NCBI GenBank assembly: GCA_021775515.1 | Contig: JAJFHR010000082.1 | Span: 1 to 9,726, forward strand | Length of the DNA: 9,726 bases | DNA from: Hyphomicrobiales bacterium | GTDB taxonomy: Bacteria > Pseudomonadota > Alphaproteobacteria > Rhizobiales > JAJFHR01 | Direction: 5' to 3' | In this document: piece after piece, positions 1-5,586 of the stretch | How the letters are laid out: each line of letters begins with the position of its first letter | How positions within the stretch are numbered: position 1 is the stretch's first letter | Notes under the pieces: generated by a model | What the model was told of the DNA's origin: nothing | Seen by the model: the letters and a program-made list of their open reading frames with translations, nothing else | Databases searched by the model: none | Position numbers and translations under genes: made by a program

Positions 1-1370
1 TGACGGTTCTGCCGAGCCTGTTTATTGCTCATGGTGCACCGGATCTTCCATTGAGCGAGCACCCGGCAAAACAATTTTTGAACGGGCTAGCTGATCGGCT
101 GCCCACACCACGGGCAATCGTAATTATTTCCGCCCATTGGGAGGCAGCAACACCCACGCTGGCTACTGCGGCAGCCCCGCAAACGGTATATGATTTTGGC
201 GGCTGGCCGGCTTCTTTGTATCAACTCACCTATCCGGCACAGACCAGCGCGGAAACCCTTTCGCGGGTGCGTGATTTATTCAAGAATGCGGGGATTGTGT
301 TTAAAGAAGATCCCCGGCGTGGATTTGATCATGGGGTCTGGGTGCCTTTAATACTCACCTATCCGGATGCCGATGTTCCTGTCGTTCAGATTTCACTCCA
401 ACGTGGTGGCATCGCGCAGCAGCATTTCGATATCGGCCGGGCCTTGTCGCCGTTGCGTGAAGAAAGTGTTTTGATCATCGGCTCAGGCGCCGTGGTTCAC
501 AATCTGGGAGCGTTGGCACCGGAAGGAACGCCGGTGCCGGGCTGGGCGCGGGATTTTGATCAATGGATGGATCATCACCTCTGCAATCGTAATCTGGGAC
601 AATTGCTCGACTTTCCAAACGTGCCACCAGAGGCCCGGCAGGCACATCCCTCGTTGGAGCATTTGATGCCGATATTTGTGGCAATGGGTGCTGGATGGCA
701 GGGAGGTCGTTCGCTGCGGCTGCATCATTCCTATAGTTACGGATCGATTGGTATGGCGTGTTATGCTTTCGGCGGTGATCAAGAGATAGATGCTACAGCG
801 AAAAAGCAACATCGAACCACGCCTGAACAGATACTGGGCCCGTATTACCCAGTCGAACCGGATCTTGACGCAGATAATGATTTGACACGATGGCTAGATG
901 CAGCGGTAAGCGCTGATGGCTTGAGCATGCGCATTGATGGACAGGTTGTGGATGCAAATAACAATCCCGTTGCCGATGCCCTGATTGAGACTTGGCAGTG
1001 CGATTCCAATGGTCTTTACCGTCATCCAGATGCGCCGGATCACGACAAGGTCGACCCCAACTTCGCTGGATACGGCCGGTTCGTCACGGCGCGGGATGGC
1101 TGTTACTGGTTCAGGGCGTTGAAGCCGGTAAGCTATCCCGGCCGGGCGCCGCATCTTCATTTCAAGGTAAGTGCCGCTGGCTACCAACCGCTTGTCACGC
1201 AGATGTATGTGGACGGAGAGATGGAGAACGATGCGGATTTTGCCCTGTTGCGGGCAGGCAGCCAGGAAAACCGCGCGCGATTGATTGTCACGTTAGGTCG
1301 TACCAATAACACCGAAGAAGATTTTTGCGGGACCTTCGACATCGTGCTTGAGCACCTGAGAGAAACTTAG
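1..1370 (+). CDS. Fused extradiol (LigB/DODA type) - intradiol (PcaH type) ring-cleavage dioxygenase, 5' edge clipped
   Basis: The frame is open from the left edge, and bases 1-2 (TG) would be the last two of a start codon whose first base lies outside the window. That gives about 456 residues beginning TVLPSLFIAHGAPD, as DODA-type enzymes do. Residues 1 to about 258 look like a 4,5-DOPA/LigB class III extradiol dioxygenase, with metal-site histidines at H11 (AHGAP), H46 (SAHW), H167 (VVHNL) and H221 (LEHLMP), plus conserved H111 (FDHG). Residues from about 276 to 456 look like an intradiol dioxygenase close to the PcaH beta subunit: LGPYYP, Fe(III) tyrosines Y340 (GLYRH) and Y379 (SYPG), and histidines H385 and H387 (PHLHF). 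All expected ligands of both halves are present. No ATG, GTG or TTG start precedes LGPYYP in the junction, so the second half cannot be translated separately. The substrate is unknown; the neighbours suggest a catecholic compound. Confidence 0.85.
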   Translation, partial: TVLPSLFIAHGAPDLPLSEHPAKQFLNGLADRLPTPRAIVIISAHWEAATPTLATAAAPQTVYDFGGWPASLYQLTYPAQTSAETLSRVRDLFKNAGIVFKEDPRRGFDHGVWVPLILTYPDADVPVVQISLQRGGIAQQHFDIGRALSPLREESVLIIGSGAVVHNLGALAPEGTPVPGWARDFDQWMDHHLCNRNLGQLLDFPNVPPEARQAHPSLEHLMPIFVAMGAGWQGGRSLRLHHSYSYGSIGMACYAFGGDQEIDATAKKQHRTTPEQILGPYYPVEPDLDADNDLTRWLDAAVSADGLSMRIDGQVVDANNNPVADALIETWQCDSNGLYRHPDAPDHDKVDPNFAGYGRFVTARDGCYWFRALKPVSYPGRAPHLHFKVSAAGYQPLVTQMYVDGEMENDADFALLRAGSQENRARLIVTLGRTNNTEEDFCGTFDIVLEHLRET

Positions 1371-1388
1371 ATGACATGTTCATTCTAT

Positions 1389-1426
1389 AGGCCGACCGTT
1401 TCTGCCGGCTTTTAGATTTTTTAGCC
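1389..1426 (+). terminator. Weak hairpin with T-rich tail between the fusion gene and catC
   Basis: AGGCCG (1389-1394) can pair with CGGCTT (1406-1411) as a six-pair stem including one G-U, around an 11-base loop. It is followed by a T-rich stretch interrupted by AGA. It resembles a weak intrinsic terminator or attenuator that would lower transcription into catC. The stem is short, so this may be chance. Confidence 0.25.
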
Positions 1427-1449
1427 CTTTGAGTAGTTGGAGAAATACC

Positions 1450-1728
1450 ATGCTGTACCAAGTAAATATGACCGTGAACCTGCCGCCTGATATGCCGGTG
1501 GAGATTGCCGAAGAGATAAAGGGCAAGGAAAAAGCCTATGCCTTGGACCTGCAACGTCAGGGAAAATGGCTGCATCTTTGGCGAGTGGCCGGGCGGTATG
1601 AAAATCTCAGCATCTTCGATGTTGATAGCCACGATGAGTTGCATTCACTGCTCTCAGGCTTGCCGCTTTTTCCTTTCATGGATATTCGGGTTACCGCTCT
1701 TTCCCGGCATCCATCTGCTCTTAAATAA
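1450..1728 (+). CDS. catC: Muconolactone delta-isomerase
   Basis: CatC isomerises muconolactone to 3-oxoadipate enol-lactone in the catechol branch of the beta-ketoadipate pathway, in the cytoplasm. The 92-residue product is the usual size of this small oligomeric enzyme and matches it along its whole length: MLYQVNMTVNLP at the start, conserved E27 in the KGKEKAY segment, GKWLHLWRVAGRY (38-50), SIFDV, then LPLFPFMDI and RHPSA at the end. The ATG at 1450 is chosen over an in-frame TTG at 1429 because it gives the canonical MLY start and has a GGAG (1439-1442) eight bases upstream. It lies 79 bases after the fusion gene and 21 bases before the next dioxygenase, consistent with one operon. No damage is visible. 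Confidence 0.95.
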   Translation: MLYQVNMTVNLPPDMPVEIAEEIKGKEKAYALDLQRQGKWLHLWRVAGRYENLSIFDVDSHDELHSLLSGLPLFPFMDIRVTALSRHPSALK

Positions 1729-1749
1729 CATCGACTGGAGGATGAGATC

Positions 1750-2610
1750 ATGAAAACAGTTACCGTAGAGAACATCACCAATATCGTCATCGACGCAATG
1801 TCCGATGAGACCTCACCTCGATTGCGCGAAGTGCTCTCGGGCCTCATTACGCATATGCATGATTTTGCCCGCGAGGTTCAACTGTCCCATGATGAATGGT
1901 TGCTTGGCATTGATTTTTTGACCCGGGCGGCAAAGATGACCGATGATAAACGCAACGAATTTATTTTGATCTCGGATATTCTGGGTATGGAATCTCTGGT
2001 TGATGCAATCAGCCATGATGCCCAGGAAAACGAAACCGAATCGGCTGTATTGGGGCCGTTCTTCCGTGAAGGCGCTCCCGTTCTGCCTGCCGGGACGACA
2101 ATTGCCCAGCGCGGCAGCAAGGATGGTCCCTCAGTTCTCGTGCGCGGCCGGATAACCGATAACAAGGGTGAGCCCGTGCCGGATGCTTTAATCGATGTGT
2201 GGGAAACCGGGCCCGAAGGGCTTTATGAACAACAGGACCCAAACCAACCCGAGATGAATTTGCGTGGTAGATTTCGCAGCGATGTCAATGGCGATTATCG
2301 TATTCAGGCGGTGCGCCCGGTAAGCTACCCAATTCCCTATGATGGGCCAAGTGGCGATCTGTTGCAACTGACCGGCCGCCATCCCTATCGCCCTGCCCAT
2401 ATTCATATGGTGATTGAGGCTGAGGGATATCGAAAGCTGGTGTCGCAGATCTATGACAGTGTTGATCAGTATCTCGAAAGCGACAGTGTTTTTGCCGTCA
2501 AGGGCTCTTTGATTGTCGACTTCAAACCTGCGCCTGAGGAATTAGGCGTTGAGTTTGTTGTCGATCACGATGTCACGCTCAAAGATGATGCGGCTGCACA
2601 GGTAGCGTAA
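1750..2610 (+). CDS. Intradiol dioxygenase, catechol/hydroxyquinol 1,2-dioxygenase group
   Basis: This non-heme Fe(III) enzyme opens a catecholic ring between the two hydroxyls using O2. The 286-residue product has the helical N-terminal dimerisation domain (about 1-95), with SPRLREV, a GIDFL segment and the LGMESLVDAI helix, followed by the beta-sandwich catalytic domain. Ligands are Y159 (GLYEQ), Y193 (SYPIP), H217 and H219 (PAHIHM), with conserved R214. Start: ATG with GGAGG (1737-1741) eight bases upstream. From memory of the families, VLGPFF and PIPYDGPSGDLL followed by GRHPYRPAHIH resemble hydroxyquinol 1,2-dioxygenases more than classic CatA, which has a GCPPEGP-type loop. Its position between catC and catB argues for catechol to cis,cis-muconate. 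The family is certain but the substrate is not, so no symbol is given; catA is the contextual candidate. Confidence 0.9.
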   Translation: MKTVTVENITNIVIDAMSDETSPRLREVLSGLITHMHDFAREVQLSHDEWLLGIDFLTRAAKMTDDKRNEFILISDILGMESLVDAISHDAQENETESAVLGPFFREGAPVLPAGTTIAQRGSKDGPSVLVRGRITDNKGEPVPDALIDVWETGPEGLYEQQDPNQPEMNLRGRFRSDVNGDYRIQAVRPVSYPIPYDGPSGDLLQLTGRHPYRPAHIHMVIEAEGYRKLVSQIYDSVDQYLESDSVFAVKGSLIVDFKPAPEELGVEFVVDHDVTLKDDAAAQVA

Positions 2611-2628
2611 TATTTAAAGGGACTTTTT

Positions 2629-3795
2629 ATGTCTGCCGTGAAATCTCACCTTTCGCCCCTCAGTCCCGATCACGGGCTTTTGATTAGGTCGATCTCGACC
2701 GAGATTATCGATATGCCGATTATTCGGGAGCACAAACTCTCGACCCTATCGGTTACCCATCAAAGTTACGTGCTGGTACGGGTTGTGACTGAAGATGGGG
2801 TTGAGGGCATCGGTGAGGCGGCAACTCTCGGCGGGCCGAGGTGGGCTGAGGAGGCGGTGGAAACCATCAGGGCAGTCATCGATGTCTATCTCGCTCCTAG
2901 CCTCATTGGCCATGCCATTAACCGGATACGGGCTGCCCGGCAGATAATGGATAAGGCGGCGAAACGAAATAACGCCGCCAAAGGTGCCGTTGAAACCGCA
3001 CTGTTTGATGTCTTGGGCAAGGTTTTGGACTTGCCGGTGACGGATTTGCTGGGCGGGCGGGTCCGCGATCACATCCCGGTTCTCTGGGCCCTGGCTTCCG
3101 GTGATCCGGCCCAGGAAATCGAGGAAGCGCTAAGTCTTATCGAGTGCCGTCGGCATAGGGATTTTAAGGTTAAGATCGGCGCTCAGGCGCCGGTTGATGA
3201 TATTGCCCGTTTGCAGAAAATAGCCGCCGGTCTTGTGGGCAAAGGTGACCTTAAGGTTATTGATGCTAACCAGGCGTGGGATGAAGCTACGGCGGATCGA
3301 TGGATCCCGGCTCTTGAAGAAATCGGCATCGGATTGCTTGAACAACCCTTGCCGCACTGGAACCTGGCCGGAATGGCGCGGCTTGCTGCGCGTCACCGGC
3401 TGCCGATCCTGGCCGATGAAAGTGTGTTTTCCGCCCATGATGCTTTTCAGATTGCCGAGGCTGGCGCCGCAGATGCCGTCTCGCTCAAGCTGGTTAAACA
3501 TGGCGGTCTTTTGGCCATGCAGGAGGTTGCGGCCATTGCCGGCAGCGCCGGGATTGGGGTTTATGGGGGCTGTCTTCTGGAAAGTGCGATCGGCACCGCG
3601 GCGCATTTGCATGTTTTTGCCAGTCTGTCTGATCTTGCCTGGGGCAGTGAAAGTTTTGGGCCGCTGATTTTGCGCGATGAGTTAACCGCTGAGCCGCTGC
3701 AATATGAAAATTTTGGCGTGGCCGTGCCTGCCGGGCCGGGCCTTGGCGTGGTTTTGGATGAAGACAAAGTTGCGCATTACCGCCGTGAAGGTTGA
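2629..3795 (+). CDS. catB: Muconate cycloisomerase (muconate lactonizing enzyme)
   Basis: CatB is an enolase-superfamily enzyme that cyclises cis,cis-muconate to muconolactone. The 388-residue product has the N-terminal capping domain (IIDMPIIREHKLS at 26-38, VEGIGEAATLGGP at 58-70) and the barrel with LGGRVRD and WALASGD (153-159). The catalytic lysine pair is K182 (in KVKIG) and K287 (in SLKLVK). Metal ligands are D212 (IDANQAW), E238 (LLEQP) and D263 (LADES). WALASGDPA and YGGCLLESAIGT are closer to CatB than to mandelate racemase or dipeptide epimerases. An AAAGGGA at 2616-2622 supports the ATG at 2629, 18 bases after the preceding stop. It acts between the upstream dioxygenase and CatC. 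A chloromuconate preference cannot be excluded from sequence alone. Confidence 0.92.
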   Translation: MSAVKSHLSPLSPDHGLLIRSISTEIIDMPIIREHKLSTLSVTHQSYVLVRVVTEDGVEGIGEAATLGGPRWAEEAVETIRAVIDVYLAPSLIGHAINRIRAARQIMDKAAKRNNAAKGAVETALFDVLGKVLDLPVTDLLGGRVRDHIPVLWALASGDPAQEIEEALSLIECRRHRDFKVKIGAQAPVDDIARLQKIAAGLVGKGDLKVIDANQAWDEATADRWIPALEEIGIGLLEQPLPHWNLAGMARLAARHRLPILADESVFSAHDAFQIAEAGAADAVSLKLVKHGGLLAMQEVAAIAGSAGIGVYGGCLLESAIGTAAHLHVFASLSDLAWGSESFGPLILRDELTAEPLQYENFGVAVPAGPGLGVVLDEDKVAHYRREG

Positions 3796-3889
3796 GAGTT
3801 TCCAGGATAGATTTTTGCAAAAGTAAATTCGGACAAATGACAAGGAAGTGATATTCTCATCTGACGTAATCAAAAAGAGAAAGCCCTCC
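3796..3889 (+). other. Intergenic gap between catB and the BKACE gene
   Basis: The 94-base gap is the longest in the catabolic block. It holds a 10-base palindrome, TTTTGCAAAA (3813-3822), and a TATTCT (3852-3857) that could serve as a -10 element, with no convincing -35 upstream. A GTG at 3848 opens the downstream frame but sits directly on its own AAGGA. No clear terminator is visible. The gap could hold a secondary promoter or regulator site, or simply be an operon spacer. Confidence 0.3.
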
Positions 3890-4723
3890 ATGTCCAATCC
3901 CTGCGTTATATGCATCGCCATTACCGGCTCGGTCCCGCAAAAGGCAGATAATCCGGCGGTGCCCATTACGGTTGAAGAACAGGTGGAAAGCACCCATGAA
4001 GCTGTTGAGGCGGGTGCCTCTCTTGCTCATTGTCATGTGCGCAATGATGACGGTTCGCCAAGTTCGGATCCCGAGAAGTTTTCGCGCCTTCTTGACGGGC
4101 TGCGCAAACATTGTCCCGGCCTTGCGGTACAGTTTTCAACCGGCGGCCGGTCTGGTGCCGGTGAAGCGCGCGGCGGTATGCTGCCACTCAAACCCGAAAT
4201 GGCATCACTTGCCGTCGGCTCCAATAACTTTCCCACAAGGGTTTATGATAATCCGCCCGATCTTGTAGACTGGCTGGCCTCTGAAATGTTGACCTATGAT
4301 GTTAAGCCGGAAATTGAAGCTTTCGACCTGAGCCATATTTTTCAGGCGGTTGCGATGGAAAAAGACGGCCGGTTGCAGGGACCGCTGCATGTTCAATTTG
4401 TCATGGGCGTGAAAAATGCCATGCCGGTTGACCGGGAAGTTTTTGAGTTTTACGTAAAGACGGTGCATCGGCTGATACCTGATGCGACCTGGTGCGGCGC
4501 TGGAATCGGGCGTCATCAATTGACGTTAAATGAGTGGTCACTGGAATTTGGCGGCCATACGCGCACCGGTCTTGAAGACAACGTGCGCCTCGATAAGGAT
4601 ACGCTTGCCCCTTCCAATGCAGCATTGGTAAAGCGGGTGGTGGATCTGTGCGAAAAATATGAACGTCCGATTGCCAATGTGCATCAGGCGCGCGCCATTC
4701 TGGGGTTGGCACCAGCTTCTTAA
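3890..4723 (+). CDS. Beta-keto acid cleavage enzyme, BKACE/DUF849 family
   Basis: BKACE enzymes are Zn-dependent barrels that react a beta-keto acid with acetyl-CoA to give acetoacetate and a new acyl-CoA; Kce of lysine fermentation is the prototype. The 277-residue product, the usual length, has the Zn histidines H47 and H49 (AHCHVRN), S83 in the QFSTGGRSG loop, GAGIGRHQL (203-211), and R225, E229 and D230 in GGHTRTGLEDN. Kce equivalents are H46, H48, S82, R226, E230 and D231, so the catalytic set is intact. The ATG at 3890 gives the family-like start (MSNPCVICIAITGS) and has a weak AGAGA (3876-3880) upstream; a GTG at 3848 would add 14 unconserved residues. Its place after catC, the dioxygenase and catB suggests 3-oxoadipate as substrate, giving succinyl-CoA and acetoacetate. 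That specificity is inferred. Confidence 0.88.
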   Translation: MSNPCVICIAITGSVPQKADNPAVPITVEEQVESTHEAVEAGASLAHCHVRNDDGSPSSDPEKFSRLLDGLRKHCPGLAVQFSTGGRSGAGEARGGMLPLKPEMASLAVGSNNFPTRVYDNPPDLVDWLASEMLTYDVKPEIEAFDLSHIFQAVAMEKDGRLQGPLHVQFVMGVKNAMPVDREVFEFYVKTVHRLIPDATWCGAGIGRHQLTLNEWSLEFGGHTRTGLEDNVRLDKDTLAPSNAALVKRVVDLCEKYERPIANVHQARAILGLAPAS

Positions 4724-4728
4724 ACTTA

Positions 4729-4743
4729 GAACATGATCAGTTC
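4729..4743. promoter_or_regulatory. Possible second LexA-like site, inverted half-sites
   Basis: GAAC-ATGATCA-GTTC has the same half-site words and the same 7-base spacer as the LexA box, but in inverted orientation. The half-sites start at 4729 and 4740, and those of the true box at 4762 and 4773, so all four are separated by multiples of 11 bases. It could be an auxiliary or decayed LexA site, or chance. Confidence 0.25.
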
Positions 4744-4746
4744 ATA

Positions 4747-4780
4747 TTGACTCCCAATTGAGAACAAAGTAAGAACATAT
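4747..4780 (+). promoter_or_regulatory. Candidate imuA promoter, weak -10
   Basis: TTGACT (4747-4752) is a good -35 hexamer. At 17-base spacing the -10 would be TAAGAA (4770-4775), only a 3-of-6 match; AACATAT just beyond is an alternative. The LexA box lies across this spacer and -10 area, where repressor binding would block polymerase. The placement is inferred. Confidence 0.4.
4762..4776 (-). promoter_or_regulatory. LexA (SOS) box upstream of imuA
   Basis: The + strand reads GAACAAAGTAAGAAC, which is GTTC-TTACTTT-GTTC on the other strand: an exact match to the alphaproteobacterial LexA operator GTTC-N7-GTTC. It ends 24 bases before the imuA start codon and overlaps a plausible core promoter. 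imuA-imuB-dnaE2 is a classic LexA target, so DNA damage should derepress the operon. Confidence 0.85.
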
Positions 4781-4800
4781 GAGATTGATTAGAGGCTCAT

Positions 4801-5586
4801 ATGACGATTGCCGAGTTGCGAAAACTGATTGTGGATATTGAAAACAAGCCAGCTAAAACGCCGGGCACGACAGTGCCGGGTGATGAGTGCTTATGGTCTT
4901 TTGGTGTTGATGAAATTGACCAGGCCCTGCCGCATGCCCGGCTGTGCTCCCGGTCTTTCCATGATGTTTCGGCCGCCCATCCAACTGACCGGTCATCGGC
5001 ATGCGGTTTTGCCATGGCGCTGTTATCAAGATTACCGGGTGAGGGTGATATTTTGTGGTGCCAGCTTGTGCCCGATGCTCAAGAATATGGCAGTCTTTAT
5101 GGACCTGGCCTGCACTGGCTGGGAATTGATCCGGGCCGCATAATTCATGTTTGCGCGCGTTCACATAAGGACCTGGCCTGGGTGATGGAGGAGGCTGTGC
5201 GTTCAGCCGGCCTTAGAGCGGTTTTAAGTGAAGGACCTGCCCTTAATTTTACGGCGACCCGGCGATTGTCATTGGCGTGTGAAGAAGCTGCAACACCGTG
5301 CCTTTTTGTAAATTTGAATGGTGAGGCAGGGGCAAGTGCTGCTGCGACCCGCTGGCAGGTTAAAGCGGATGTTGGACCTGGTGATGGTGAGGGTATGTCG
5401 GGTCCAGGGACTGCGGCCTGGTCAATATCGCTTGTCCGCTGCCGTGGCGGGCAGCCGGGAAAATGGCATTTACATTGGGATTATGAGACGTTTTCTTTTC
5501 ATATGGCTTCCCCGGTTCGCGGTGGAGAGATTTTTGCACGCCCGGCGGATACGGGCGACGTCGTTGCGTTTGGACGTGCTGGATGA
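4801..5586 (+). CDS. imuA: ImuA, RecA-like accessory protein of the SOS mutasome
   Basis: ImuA is a RecA-fold accessory protein that works with ImuB and the DnaE2 polymerase in damage-induced translesion synthesis. The 261-residue product starts MTIAELRKLI and has the ImuA-typical LWSFGVDEIDQALP segment (about 31-44), a RecA-like core with GFAMALLSRLPG and ILWCQ (about 69-87), and a GLHWLGIDPGRIIHV stretch (about 103-117). No intact Walker A P-loop is visible, as expected for ImuA. AGAGG (4791-4795) sits five bases before the ATG, and the LexA box lies just upstream. Assignment rests on this similarity and on the downstream imuB and dnaE2. Its 3' end overlaps the imuB start by 104 bases in a different frame. 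Confidence 0.88.
   Translation: MTIAELRKLIVDIENKPAKTPGTTVPGDECLWSFGVDEIDQALPHARLCSRSFHDVSAAHPTDRSSACGFAMALLSRLPGEGDILWCQLVPDAQEYGSLYGPGLHWLGIDPGRIIHVCARSHKDLAWVMEEAVRSAGLRAVLSEGPALNFTATRRLSLACEEAATPCLFVNLNGEAGASAAATRWQVKADVGPGDGEGMSGPGTAAWSISLVRCRGGQPGKWHLHWDYETFSFHMASPVRGGEIFARPADTGDVVAFGRAG

Noticed and set aside
51..53. TTG at 51 as the start of the fusion dioxygenase
   Set aside because: The codons upstream in the same frame encode LFIAHGAPD, including a metal-ligand histidine of the extradiol domain, so the true start is at or just beyond the left edge.
1429..1449. TTG-initiated extension of catC by seven residues
   Set aside because: CatC proteins begin at the MLY-type start, and the GGAG at 1439-1442 serves the ATG at 1450.
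3130..3612. 160-codon minus-strand frame inside catB
   Set aside because: It lies opposite the CatB catalytic barrel residues, with no sign of independent coding.
3233..3667. 144-codon plus-strand frame inside catB in another phase
   Set aside because: It overlaps the conserved CatB barrel, has no family resemblance and has a shadow-like composition.
3813..3822. TTTTGCAAAA palindrome as an intrinsic terminator or operator
   Set aside because: It is short and AT-rich with no loop or T-run, and no regulator is known to match it. Noted only in the gap description.
3848..3889. GTG-initiated 14-residue extension of the BKACE gene
   Set aside because: The extra residues are unlike the family, and the AAGGA lies directly against the GTG, leaving no usable spacing.
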